A stretch of 64,000 bases of DNA from Parastagonospora avenae f. sp. tritici 18332-5 (lineage: Eukaryota > Ascomycota > Dothideomycetes > Pleosporales > Phaeosphaeriaceae), in NCBI GenBank assembly GCA_022559985.1, contig JAFJTR010000001.1:1231152-1295151 (forward strand). Direction: 5' to 3'. How positions within the stretch are numbered: the stretch's first letter is position 1; every line of letters begins with the position of its first letter. A model generated the notes under the pieces. That model ran no database searches, was not told the origin of the DNA, and saw only the letters and a list, made by a program, of their open reading frames with translations. The position numbers and the translations under genes are program-made. Positions 22,113 through 32,403 of this stretch are shown here, one piece after another.

Positions 22113-22609
22113 GATGGAGATGGTTTGTAGAGGCGGGTTATTGGTATAAAAAGATGTGGTAAAGATGAGCGGAACTGGAGAAGGGTTCTAGCAGGTGTTG
22201 ATTGCCCGTGATTTGATCGTGATTGTTGTTGTGTTTGACTTTGTGGATAGTTCTTAAGGAGATGAAACGTTGATATTGCAGGAACAAGACATACTAAGGC
22301 GCCGCAAGAAAAGCTTAAGTATTCCCTTATCACTTACAACGACTACATCATAGGCTGAGCAAGCTGTTTTGCATATAAGGACCGCCCTTCGAAGTCCGAC
22401 TCGGGGACTGTGCATTCCCTTGTCGGGCTTCGACGTGATTGGCCGGCTCGTTCACAAAAAGCGGCGCAGTCGCTCGGACTTGTACTTTCGTCGCGTCGCA
22501 GCCACACTGCGCCAGCAGGTGATGGACGACGATCGCAATTGCGCCGTGGCACAGATTGCGAAGTGGTAATATTGCCGTGGAGTCCGGGGAAGGGCGACCG
22601 AGAACGACG
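22113..22609. other. Intergenic region
   Basis: About 500 bp. Nothing recognised beyond the promoter of the small MGSC protein. Confidence 0.3.
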
Positions 22610-23413
22610 TCATCGCTCTGCGTCGCTGTTGCTATCAACCGCGCTGCGTCTGACTGACCCATTCGCAGGCCTCTGGCATCCCGTTCGCTCTTCTCTCGCT
22701 AGTATTGAAGTCGGTAAGTCGTGAGGCCGCCGGAACCGAATGAAGCTCACTTCCTCGTTACCGTTCTTCGTGGGGACAATTTCATAGATCCCCTCTGACA
22801 TAGCATAATGAAACGCGGCAGGATAAAGTCCCCACAGATTACGCTGCTGCCGAGTATGCGCTTGACAGTGCAACAAGTCGCTGCAATCGAATTCTAGTGT
22901 CTTGATCTGCATTATCTTGCTGCCTTCCCGTACTCGAGTGAACAGGTGACTGATCCATATTATGCACCTAGAGTTACAATCGGGGACTGTATTGTCGCAA
23001 ATTGCACGATCGCAGATGATCTTCATAGACATTGAGCAGAGGTGCATGTAAAGTAGCTCATGAGGGACTGCATCAAAGAATTGCTTCGGCGCCTTTTAAG
23101 GAACCAGTCTGGGTGTGTATATGCCGACACGATCCGGATCTCGAATCGCAGATCTTTGTTGACACAGTAGGCCGAATGTGATTTCGTTGTGATACTTCGC
23201 CACCAATTCTTCCAATATATTCGCGAGCATCTGGTTCACGCGCTTCTTGATTTCAGGCTCCATCTCAGCTCGCACTTGCTTGCAAGAATGGAGGAGCCCA
23301 CTGTACTGAGCTAGCGGCTCACTGAGTGGGGGATCGGGTATGACATAGCTGTGAATATGTAGGCGCAGTTCCGCTGGGAGCATGAGCAGACAACAGGGGT
23401 CGACATTGTCCAT
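22610..23413 (-). pseudogene. F-box-like (2EXR-type) protein gene with an in-frame TAA
   Basis: The frame from ATG 23413 encodes MDNVDPCCLLMLPAELRLHI followed by HSYVIPDPP, the N-terminal F-box-like module seen in many fungal proteins (L-P-x-E-L-R-x-x-I/H). It then encodes HSCKQVRAEMEPEI, the usual second block. The frame stops at TAA 23096-23098. The same frame continues open for about 160 further codons (KAPKQFFDAVPHELLYMHLC onward, ending at 22610), so one nonsense codon (CAA to TAA possible) splits a protein of about 267 codons. A small intron could remove the stop, but no good GT-AG pair was found. The function of intact relatives is unknown. Confidence 0.55.
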
Positions 23414-24121
23414 GGTTGATGGAAGGTTTTCAGGTTGAGGCACGACAATCACATTGCCTGCTGCCTGTGTGGTAACGATAACCACGCAACCGAGGCTGTA
23501 CCACTTGACAAGCTAATCCAGTCGTCTTTCAGCATGCGGCTCCCCAGTTTCGAAACCTTCCTGCAATTTCAGCGCGTGCTCGCACCGCACGGATATCGGT
23601 TGGCCACCAACCTTATTGACCTCCTGTCAGCCTTATTTCGTTACTAACACCTGGCGACTGTTGGCGCCATGCCAATACGGGTTACGCCAGCCCTAACGAC
23701 CGGCCCGTACATCCCTGTCACCGGGGTGCGCGTGAAACAAACATCTACACCACTTTTGCTCATATATGCAAGAAAGATGAGAGAGAAACCCAGGTTCTTT
23801 GAATACACCATGCTCACTATTTCGCCTTGCAGCGACTGTGCTTTGTGGACGTGACTGCCTGTTTGCAAGGTCCTACACCCTTGCCCATAAGCAAATCTTA
23901 CCAAACGGTCCGAGTGGTGAATGTTAGGTTTGATGAAATTACCTAATTGTCAAGGGCCATGGCTACAAAATCAGCAAACAAACCCGCGTGGATCCGCATA
24001 GGTACTCCTGACGACTTCACCGTACAGTGTAGATCCAGTTCTCTTGACAGAACAGTAAGTTCAACAACCCCGGTGATATCGAATTTTTGCTGACAACTTT
24101 TGGCCAGCGACGCTAGAGGCC
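23414..24121. other. Intergenic region
   Basis: About 700 bp between divergent genes. No gene, repeat or motif recognised. Confidence 0.3.
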
Positions 24122-25684
24122 ATGGGTAACACACCTTCCAGCTCTGCGGTGCAGACGTGCCTGAAAGGCGCCGTGGGGAATGATGTCGCTTTTAAAAGTG
24201 ACCCTCTGTATCAACTTGTGCACGTCAAGCCATACAACCTTGGCGTTCCGAGTGTTCCAGCTGCTGTTACATACCCAAGGACGGCAGACCAGGTCTCCAA
24301 GATTGTAAAATGTGCGGTCGACAATGCTTTGAAGGTGCAGCCGCGAAGTGGTGGGCACTCGTATGCGAACTATGGTACGTATATCCTCGCGTACAGTGCG
24401 ATGGACGAAGGGGCTCCTCATGGATGGTCTTGGAGGAAGTCAAGTTATTGGTACCCTGACAAGCAATGCTAAACCGTCATTCTAGCCATCGGAGGTGGCG
24501 TAGACAATACCATCGTCGTCGATTTGAAAAACTTCCAGCAGTTCTCCATGGACCAAACAACATGGCAAGCGACCGTCGGTGGCGGCACGCTTCTCGGAGA
24601 CCTCAGTAAACGCCTTCACGACAACGGCAAGCGCGCAATGGCACACGGTACCTGTCCACAGGTCGGCATCGGTGGGCATGCCACGATAGGCGGACTCGGA
24701 CCACCATCGCGTCAGTGGGCTTCGTCATTAGATCACGTACAAGAGGTCGAGGTCGTTCTCGCGAACTCGTCCGTCGTCCGCGCATCCGAGCAGCAGAATA
24801 CCGACATTTTCTTCGCCGTAAGGGGGGCCGCAGCAGGGTTTGGCATCGTAACTGAATTCAAGTTTCGCACGCAGCCCGAGCCAGGAGAGGCTGTTCTTTA
24901 CTCGTACAACTTCGCGGGGAACGATATAAAGTCAAAAGCGACCGCGTTCAAGCAGTGGCAAGCCCTCATATCCGACCCGAACCTGTCGCGAAAGTTTGCC
25001 TCCACGTTTATCCTCACCGAACAGTTTGGCGCCATCGCTACCGGGACGTTTTTCGGCTCCCGCGCGGAGTTTGACAGCCTGAATATTAGCTCGCGGCTGC
25101 CTCTCATGGAGAAGTCGAACGTCGAGCTCAACGACTGGCTGGGCCTAGTTGCACACTGGGGTGAAGATGTTGCCCTGAAAATTGTCGGGAGCATCCCATC
25201 GAACTTCTATAGCAAGTCAATGGCCTATACCAAGAACGACTTGATTCCCGATGAGGGCGTCGATAAGCTGTTCGAATACGTCGACAAGGCAGACAAGGGC
25301 GGTGCCTTGTGGTTCATCGTATGGAGTCTCGCCGGCGGTGCTGTCAACGACGTCAAGCCTGATGCGACGGCATATGGACATCGCGACGCGCTGTTCTTCC
25401 ATGAGTCATATGCTATCAATCTGCTTGGCAAGGTCAAGGACGAGTCCCGGACCTTCTTGACCGAAATCAACAACATCATCGAGGCCGCGGTGCCCGGAGA
25501 CCAAGACGGTATATATGCGGGGTATGTGGACCCGGCGCTCGGAGGAGAACAAAGTGCGAGCAGGTACTGGGGTGGCAATGTGGGCAGACTGCAGAGGATC
25601 AAGGCGGAAGTTGATCCAAACGACGTCTTTCACAACCCACAAAGCATTAGACCTGCGAAGGGGAGCGCGAGGACGAGGCGATGA
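24122..25684 (+). CDS. FAD-linked oxidoreductase (berberine-bridge-enzyme family)
   Basis: Two exons, 24122-24374 and 24486-25684 (111-bp intron), give 483 aa. It is a PCMH-type FAD oxidase related to glucooligosaccharide oxidase and 6-hydroxynicotine oxidase; it oxidises a sugar or secondary metabolite with O2. The FAD-binding N-terminal domain has VQPRSGGHSYANY with the His that usually binds FAD covalently. It also has TCPQVGIGGHATIGGLG, whose Cys is a possible second covalent link. The substrate domain follows, and the C-terminal BBE segment includes YVDPAL and RYWGGNVGRLQRIKAEVDPNDVFHNPQSI. No signal peptide is visible (MGNTPSSS, possibly myristoylated), unlike secreted relatives. No biosynthetic partners lie next to it. 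Confidence 0.88.
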
Positions 25685-26013
25685 AGAGCAGGAAGTGAGG
25701 AGTGGATGGCGTGAGATGCCTTATATCCTATTGAAATGCTTCTTCGCATCGTGTTTAAGTAGACCTATTCACTTGATCATCTTTTTCAAACTCGTTCTCT
25801 TGGTGTGCTACAGTGATTTCTGGACATATACGCGTCTGCAGCGACGCTGGACTTGTCATTGTCCTTGACATTCATGAAGTCACCTCGCGGTGCATGCTCA
25901 GATACCGTGGAGTTACGGCGGGTGTAGTTTTAAGTGTGATGTTCATTAGTAGCGACCATCAACATCGCACAATATTCATACTGCCTTCGGTCAGCACTTC
26001 AATATGACACAGC
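25685..26013. other. Intergenic region between convergent genes
   Basis: About 330 bp. It holds the 3' ends of the FAD oxidase and elongin C genes. Nothing else seen. Confidence 0.35.
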
Positions 26014-26484
26014 TTATGCGAACCTACCGTCAAGGTAATCCGCCGCAATCAGCAATTCCAGACACAGCTCGGGTGGTATGTCCATATCCGAGACGTCCTT
26101 GCTCTCCGCGTGCTTCTGGTTGTAGTAAAGGTATTCGCAGACTTTCTCGAGCACAACGCCGCTACGTCGTGTTAGCCTCGTCATATTCAATCCTACGCAG
26201 ATTCGATGTGTTTGTGTCGGTATGCAAAAGCGTATAGAAGGGAAGGACGGGACGTTCGTACTTTATCGTGGGCAGGTCAATGCGATTCTGTGTGTTTTCT
26301 CGGAAGCCAGCTAATGATCTGGTCAGCGTTGAAGCATTGAAGCAGGTACGATACGATACATACACAAAGGGTCCAGCGCCTTCTTGATCGTGCCCGCGAT
26401 GCACGCTGCAGAGCGCAAAATCTTGAACTCGTAGCCATCGGTAGAGACGAGGGTGACGTACTCTGTGGACTTTTCGTCGGCCAT
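26014..26484 (-). CDS. ELC1: Elongin C
   Basis: Three exons, 26364-26484, 26262-26310 and 26014-26161, give 105 aa. The middle exon has only 49 bp and is easily missed. Elongin C has a Skp1-like BTB/POZ fold and joins Cullin-3/Elongin ubiquitin ligases; in yeast it acts with Ela1 on stalled RNA polymerase II. The start is MADEKSTEYVTLVSTDGYEF, followed by the conserved ACIAGTIKKAL, the middle ENTQNRIDLPTI and the C-terminal VLEKVCEYLYYNQKH with ELCLELLIAADYLDG. Most relatives end near that last motif. Here three codons (RFA) follow before TAA, unless a last intron was missed. Divergent from the ketoreductase gene. Confidence 0.87.
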
Positions 26485-26940
26485 TGTGAGGGTAGATTGC
26501 GGTATCAGGTTTGCGCGTGAAGTAGTCAGGTGGAGGTGGAGTGGCGCGGGGAAGATCGCGGTCACGGTGTCACGTTATCCCGCGTGGCATTTCGAGCTGA
26601 CTCGTGTCGACTTCTCGATTCAAATTTCACGACAACACAGAGGCACCACACCGATTTCTCGTTTCCACTCATTAAGTGTTGACTCGGCGTCTTTCGCCTT
26701 GAGGTCTACAGTGATATTGAAACCTAATCAACAGGCATACATACCACCAGGGTATACATATACGACAAACTTTCTAGACGAGACGTGCAGCGGGCAATTG
26801 CACTGGGCGATATCAAAGTAAAGAGCTTGGACGGGGCCTGGAGCACAATTCGACACATTCCGCGACTTCTTAAGGCTATTCTTCGGAACAATCTTCACTC
26901 TTTGATCACGGACACGTCCATCCCCACCCCCAGCATCACA
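26485..26940. promoter_or_regulatory. Divergent promoter ELC1/ketoreductase
   Basis: 456 bp between two divergent starts. The open frame of the ketoreductase extends upstream through part of it, but without conserved sequence. Confidence 0.4.
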
Positions 26941-27738
26941 ATGGCAACCACGCATCCCCGGCACGTCCTCATCACGGGCGGATCCCGGGGCATCGGCCTC
27001 GCCATCGCGCAACTCTTTGCCAAAAAGGCCTACCGCTGCACCCTAATCTCGCGCAGCGAAACCGCCCTTCAAGCCGCCCTATTCACACTTGACCCTGTCC
27101 CCCAAGTACCAGACCAAGAACATGCAGCGCACGCCTACATCGCCGGCGACATTTCCACCATCTGGACCACCCAGCTCGCCACCTCCCTCCCCAGATCCGC
27201 CCCCACCAGTAAAATCGACGTCCTAGTAAACTGCGCCGGCATGTCTCAAGCGCTAATCTTCAAGAAAATGGACCCGGACGCAATCGATCAGATCGTCAGC
27301 ACGAACCTGACAGCCATGATGGTGGGCACAAAAGTGTTGTTGCGAGGCGGGTATTTCCGGAAAATAGAGAAGGCGAAAGATGGCGCTGTGTCGGGGGAAG
27401 ATGGCATGTCCTCGATTATCAATGTTAGTTCGTTGTTGGGGTTGAAGGGTGGGTATGGAGCTGTGGCGTATGCGGCGAGTAAAGCGGGTGTGTTGGGCTT
27501 CACGCGTGCACTTGCGACAGAGTATGCGAGCCACAAGGTGCGCGTGAATGCGATTGTGCCGGGGTATATTACTACGGACATGACCAAGAAACTGGACGAG
27601 GATGCGTTGAACATGAGGATTCCGCTGGGCAGGTTTGGCAAGCCTGAGGAAGTAGCCAAAGCGGCGCTGTTTTTGGCGGAGAATGAGTATGCGCATAATT
27701 GTGTGTTGGGATTGGACGGGGGGCTATCTGCTGTCTAA
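26941..27738 (+). CDS. Short-chain dehydrogenase/reductase, 3-oxoacyl-ACP reductase type
   Basis: Single exon, 265 aa from ATG 26941 (an upstream in-frame extension exists but is not conserved in character). The protein is an NADPH-dependent ketoreductase of the FabG/OAR1/CBR4 type, probably in mitochondrial fatty-acid synthesis. The Rossmann motif TGGSRGIG is near residues 13-20, the stabilising VNCAG near 97, the catalytic Ser in NVSSLLG and the YxxxK in VAYAASKAG. The sequence VRVNAIVPGYITTDMTKKL and the C-terminal NCVLGLDGG are the usual FabG-type landmarks. No clear mitochondrial presequence is seen in this model. It is tail to tail with UBA2. Confidence 0.88.
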   Translation: MATTHPRHVLITGGSRGIGLAIAQLFAKKAYRCTLISRSETALQAALFTLDPVPQVPDQEHAAHAYIAGDISTIWTTQLATSLPRSAPTSKIDVLVNCAGMSQALIFKKMDPDAIDQIVSTNLTAMMVGTKVLLRGGYFRKIEKAKDGAVSGEDGMSSIINVSSLLGLKGGYGAVAYAASKAGVLGFTRALATEYASHKVRVNAIVPGYITTDMTKKLDEDALNMRIPLGRFGKPEEVAKAALFLAENEYAHNCVLGLDGGLSAV

Positions 27739-28052
27739 TGGACGTGGGGATGCTATGCTATAAGGATGAGGGCCGGCCGAGGCCGAAATGAGATGACTGC
27801 GACGCGTGAAAGCGTGCAGTTTCAAAAGGTATTCCCTCCCTCCCAAAACGCCGTTGCTTGGTGCTGGTGCTGATGGTAATGTACAGAAGCAAGCTAGCCG
27901 CATCGCCCATGTGGTCCACCCCGAAGATTCAGCGAAGCCTTTTGACCGAGGTCGCATAGTTGCGCAGCGCGTAGCGCAAGGCGACGTCGCAATCCCTGTA
28001 TATGTTTGGGGGCCGGGGGCATCGTCGAGGACCTCGGCGACGAGCGAAACGT
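27739..28052. other. Intergenic region between convergent genes
   Basis: 314 bp holding the two 3' ends. Nothing else recognised. Confidence 0.35.
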
Positions 28053-30093
28053 TCAGTCAATGTCAATCGTGCCATCGTCCTCGACGATGTAAATGACCTC
28101 GTTGGCCTGCGTCACGGCTCCCTCCATGACCTTGCCCTTCTTCCTCGTCATTTCGTCCTCGAGACCGGCCTCATCCGCCTTGCGCTTCGTCGTGCCGTTC
28201 GTGCCATTGTGCATGGTCGCATCAATCTTAGCATGGCCGTTGGTCTCTGGCTCGGGCTTCTTGGGCTTTTTCGCGATGACGAGTTGTTCGGGCAGACTGA
28301 GTGGGGTCTCGCCCTCTTCGACTTCCTTTTCAATGACGGAGAAGAGCACATCAACCTTGGCGTCCTCGTCCGCCTCATCAAAGACGGTGATGAATGTGTC
28401 TGCCTTGAGACTCAGCTCCTCAAAGCTTTTCTCAAGATGCACATCCTCGTCGACGTCGTAGAGCAGATCTGCGTCGCGCTTGATGCTAAAGTCCTCGCCA
28501 TATCCTAGCTGCGCCGTGAGTGTATCGACAAGATTGCTCAGCTTGGCGCGCTTGGGATCGACCACGAGAGTAGCGTATGCGACGCCGCAAGTCGCACAAT
28601 CAGGGTTTGGTGGTAGTAGCCTGTCGCTGGCAAGTACGCGCTCGGTGGTTCGGGTGAGGAAGGAGAACTTGGCCTTGTTGAGCTGTCCGCGCATGACTTT
28701 GAAGGCTTGGAGGACGCAGAGGCCAGCAGTCATGGCGTTGGTGGTGGCAATCGCGGGGATGATGTTGCCGGCCATTTCTGTGACTTGTTAGCATGTGGAA
28801 GCAATGGCGTAGAGGAAAGTTCTCACGCTTGATGTCGAACTTTGACCGCGTCTCGATGCCGAAGATGTATGACCTCAGGTTCGCCGCCGCAGTGACAAAG
28901 TCTAGCGTATCCTCGTCGTCCTTGTCGAACGTGAGTATCGGCGCAGCGTCACCCACGTCAGCACTGGCGCGCAACTCTTCAAGACGAGTGCTGAGGCGGC
29001 GCAAGCTGTCGACAAAGACGGCAAAGTTCTCAGCCGTGTTCCAAATGACCTGATCTTTTTGCGCGACCGCCGGACCACACCCAAGTGACTCTTGTAGCAG
29101 CGTATCATAGTCTAGCGCCTCGGGTGCCCGCTTCGTCTTCCACATGTCCTCCATGCTCCGTAAGCGCTCGATGTCCTCCTTGTACACCTTGTTGAAGAGT
29201 AATCGCGGGAAGTCGTCTGAGCCCATGGCCTCGCGAATGCGCTTCAAAGCCTGGGCCTCTTTCTGCAGGTTGGCGACTTCCTTGGCATTATCCGAGTCCT
29301 CGCTGTGGTCCAGCTCGGGTGCTTCGTCTTCGGACGTGCCGAAGATTTCCGCGAACAGATATGACTTGCCCCAGACTATGCAGTGGATGGGTTGCGAGGG
29401 CGTGCTTCGGATGGTACAGACGGGGAAGGACTTGGGTGGGATTTTGGGCGTACAGTCGTAGCATTCTGTCTCGCCCTGTTGCTGCAGTCAGCTCTCCGAC
29501 GCCAGATGTATCTTGAGTCACGTGTCGCACCTTCTTGATGACCTGAACCTGTCCGTTGAAGCCCGTCGTGCCGCTCTCAATTAGCGGAACATTTGCCGCA
29601 AGACACATTTTGTTCACATGGCGCCGCGCATCCAGGTTATCTAGCGCATTGAAGACGATGTTGAAGGTCTTGAACCACGCGACATTGAACTGCGAGTCCT
29701 TGATGTTGTCATGGTACGCTTCGATCTTGACGTTGGGATTGAACTTGAGCGCCGAGTCTTTGGCAACCTGTCGTATGTGAGCGCGTGTCGTTGTTTCCAC
29801 CTCAAATTACCGTACCAATGCCTTGGACTTCTTTATGTGCTCATTGCGAAACAGGAACTGTCGGTTGAGGTTGCTGAGATCGATCGTGTCCAGGTCGGCA
29901 ATGTGGATTTCGCCGAAGCCGGTCAGGACGAGGTTCTTGAGCAATTCGCATCCGATGCCGCCAGCGCCCACCATGAGAACGCGTGACTGCCTTGGTCAGC
30001 ACTTTCCTAAATTCATGTTCCTGCCTTCCTTACCTCTTTGATTGCGCCATACAGCGTGCCGAGGCTCTTGTTAGCAAACGTGTCGCGTGCCAT
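28053..30093 (-). CDS. UBA2: SUMO-activating enzyme E1 subunit Uba2
   Basis: Five exons, 30034-30093, 29816-29986, 29531-29767, 28827-29475 and 28053-28777, with introns of 47-55 bp, give 613 aa. With Aos1 it adenylates SUMO and carries it as a thioester in the nucleus. The adenylation fold has MVGAGGIGCELLKNL and the DLDTIDLSNLNRQFLFR loop near residues 22-70. The catalytic Cys lies in FPVCTIRSTP, close to ECYDC, the first zinc-binding pair. The second pair is DCATC in exon 5. MAGNIIPAIATTNA is highly conserved. The C-terminal ubiquitin-fold domain is followed by a Lys-rich tail and an acidic SUMO-interacting-like end (VIYIVEDDGTIDID). All splice junctions keep conserved residues. Confidence 0.95.
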
Positions 30094-30478
30094 TGCGTAG
30101 CGGGTGGGGGTTGAGTTGATGCCGGAGGAGCTGGCGCGACTAAGACATGAAGTTGTCTACCGTGACCGAGGCGTTGTGCAGGTGAAGGCGGATAAGGCGC
30201 ACAAGTGAGAGAGACGTCAGAGCTGCGCGACTTTGCGCCCGGGCCAGGTCCCGGGAGCCTCATCCTTGGCTCCTTAGCCGAGCGCCCTACGAGTGGATCA
30301 CCAAGTGTGGAGGTACTAAAATAAACATTGCTGCTTCTCTCACCTACGCCACTTCGTATCGGCTTGCACCGTGACCGTGGTGTCGTGAAGTGTGGGGCGC
30401 ATCTGGCGGACAGACCTTCGGACCCGGAAGTACGTCACTCATCGCGACTTCCCTAAACAGGAACCACCACACATCACC
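30094..30478. promoter_or_regulatory. Divergent promoter UBA2/QNG1
   Basis: 385 bp between divergent starts. No recognised operator. Confidence 0.4.
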
Positions 30479-31642
30479 ATGTCCGACGACGAAGTCGACC
30501 ATGAACTCCTTGACCTACTCCGTGCCCGCTTCGGCATTGGCGTCAAGGACACTGGACCACCAGAAACCAAAGTCCTCGAAAATGCACAATTTATATGCGA
30601 CAACAGCGTCGACGTGGCGCTGGATATGCGCTCCAGCAAAGTCGCAGCACAACTCATCTTGGACGAAATGTCAAAACGCGAATACAGCACGTCCACATGG
30701 TCCGAGCATGAATTGCATCCCAAGGCCAAGGACGAGAATACCGTCAACTTCATCTTCACTATGGATTTGTTAAACTTTAGTTTCTGGAGTGAGAAGCCCG
30801 AAGACGAAAGATTTGCCATTGTGTACAAGGGAAAGAGATGGACGGGCTATTGGAGCCTAGTCGCGCTGTTGCAAAGAGCACTGGAGCAAGACATTCCCAT
30901 CACCGACCCGGAGTTTTGGATCGACGAGGAAAAGTGCACAGACGATGTCTTGAAGACAGTGTTTAGCTCTGGCATCGATGGCGCCGAAGAGATCCCGCTA
31001 TACGACCAGCGCATCCGCTGTCTACGAGATGCCGGCCGTATCTTGGAAGAGGTACGCAACCTTCACTCACACACTCAAAAAAAGCAACCAAACTAATCAC
31101 TAACACTCCAGGAATTCGACAGCAGCGTCGTGACACTTATTGAAGACGCAAAGAACTCAGCAGCAGGGCTCGTCAACTTGCTCGCCGAGAAGTTCCCCTG
31201 CTTCCGCGACGAAGGCACCTTTGAGCGGAAGAAAGTGCGCTTCCTCAAGCGCGCGCAAATCTTCGTCGCTGACCTTTGGGCCGCCTTTGACGGCGATTCC
31301 TACGGCGAATTCAACGACATTGACAAAATCACCATGTTTGCCGACTACCGGATTCCGCAGATGCTGCACTCACTCGGCGTCATATGGTACTGTCCACCGC
31401 TTGAGAACAAGATCCGCCGGCTTGAAGTCATTGAGTCTGGACATCCGTGGGAGATGCAGATTCGCGGATGCAGCATTTGGGCAGTGGAGTTGCTCAGGCG
31501 GGAGATCTTGAAGGTCAAGAATGATGCAAAGGTTAATGCGATTCTGATTGATTTCTTTTTGTACGATTTGGCGAAGGAGAAAGAGAAGGAAGATGAGGGC
31601 GGGGTCATTCCGCATCATCGGACGAGGAGTATTTGGTATTGA
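30479..31642 (+). CDS. Queuosine 5'-phosphate N-glycosylase/hydrolase (DUF2419)
   Basis: Two exons, 30479-31051 and 31112-31642 (60-bp intron), give 367 aa. Members of this family (human QNG1/C9orf64) release queuine from queuosine 5'-phosphate so that tRNA can be modified by the eukaryotic TGT enzyme. Recognisable stretches are FIFTMDLLNFSFW, GYWSLVALLQRAL, FPCFRDEG, KRAQIFVADLWAAF, FADYRIPQMLHSLGV and HPWEMQIRGCSIWAVELL, in the usual order. Length is typical with a slightly long acidic N terminus. ATG 30479 was chosen because the upstream extension of the frame starts with a non-ATG codon and is not conserved. Confidence 0.9.
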
Positions 31643-32403
31643 GCGGGTTGGAAGGAGTTTTGGCGCTTTGGGTCTCATGCAACATGAAGGGAAAGCCTGC
31701 ACACAGCTTTCATTCGGGATATTGAATTTCAATGCCGAAGATGGCCCCCGCCTTCGCTTCACACGCCTGTAACGAAGATTTACGGATATCGTCTGCACCA
31801 TGCAGCAGTTCCTGACTTCCGCTGCCTCATTGTCCTTCATGTTAACCAGCGTCTAGAAGGTTGTCTTACGTGCTGCTGCATGCTTCGGTTGGCTGTCGAC
31901 TAAGGTAAAAGAAGAGCTGGGGACTGAGAATTGACCGGTGTTGTAGCAGCGGCAGCGCCGAAGGATTGATTTTCCCGGCTAAGTAAGATCTGCCTTTTGG
32001 TGCAGCTTGGTGAGGAGGCGCAAGATCACATCTTGAGTGGTGCTGCCACAACTTTGACTCAAATCACACCCAATAAACTGATCTTCAGATGTCGTCAAAG
32101 TTAGGCAACGACCAAAGCTTTTGGTGTGATTCGATCGTTCCCGCCATCTCTGCATGACATACATTTCGGTAAGCAGCCCCGCATTTCATCAAAGCCACCA
32201 AAATCAACACAGCCTCTCTCCGGTGAACTCAAGCATATTCGGACGCCTTCTGACAACTCAGTCCCTCTTCTGAAAATCCTCCACCTCTTCTTTCTGATAA
32301 GACCCATCTATCCGCGCAACGGACGACAATTGCCGTAACCCAGCAGACTTCTCGCTCTGCGCGCGATGCGACGCTCTACGAAGTTGCACGGCATACTTTA
32401 ACA
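31643..32403. other. Intergenic region
   Basis: 760 bp between genes on the same strand. No gene or repeat recognised. Confidence 0.3.
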
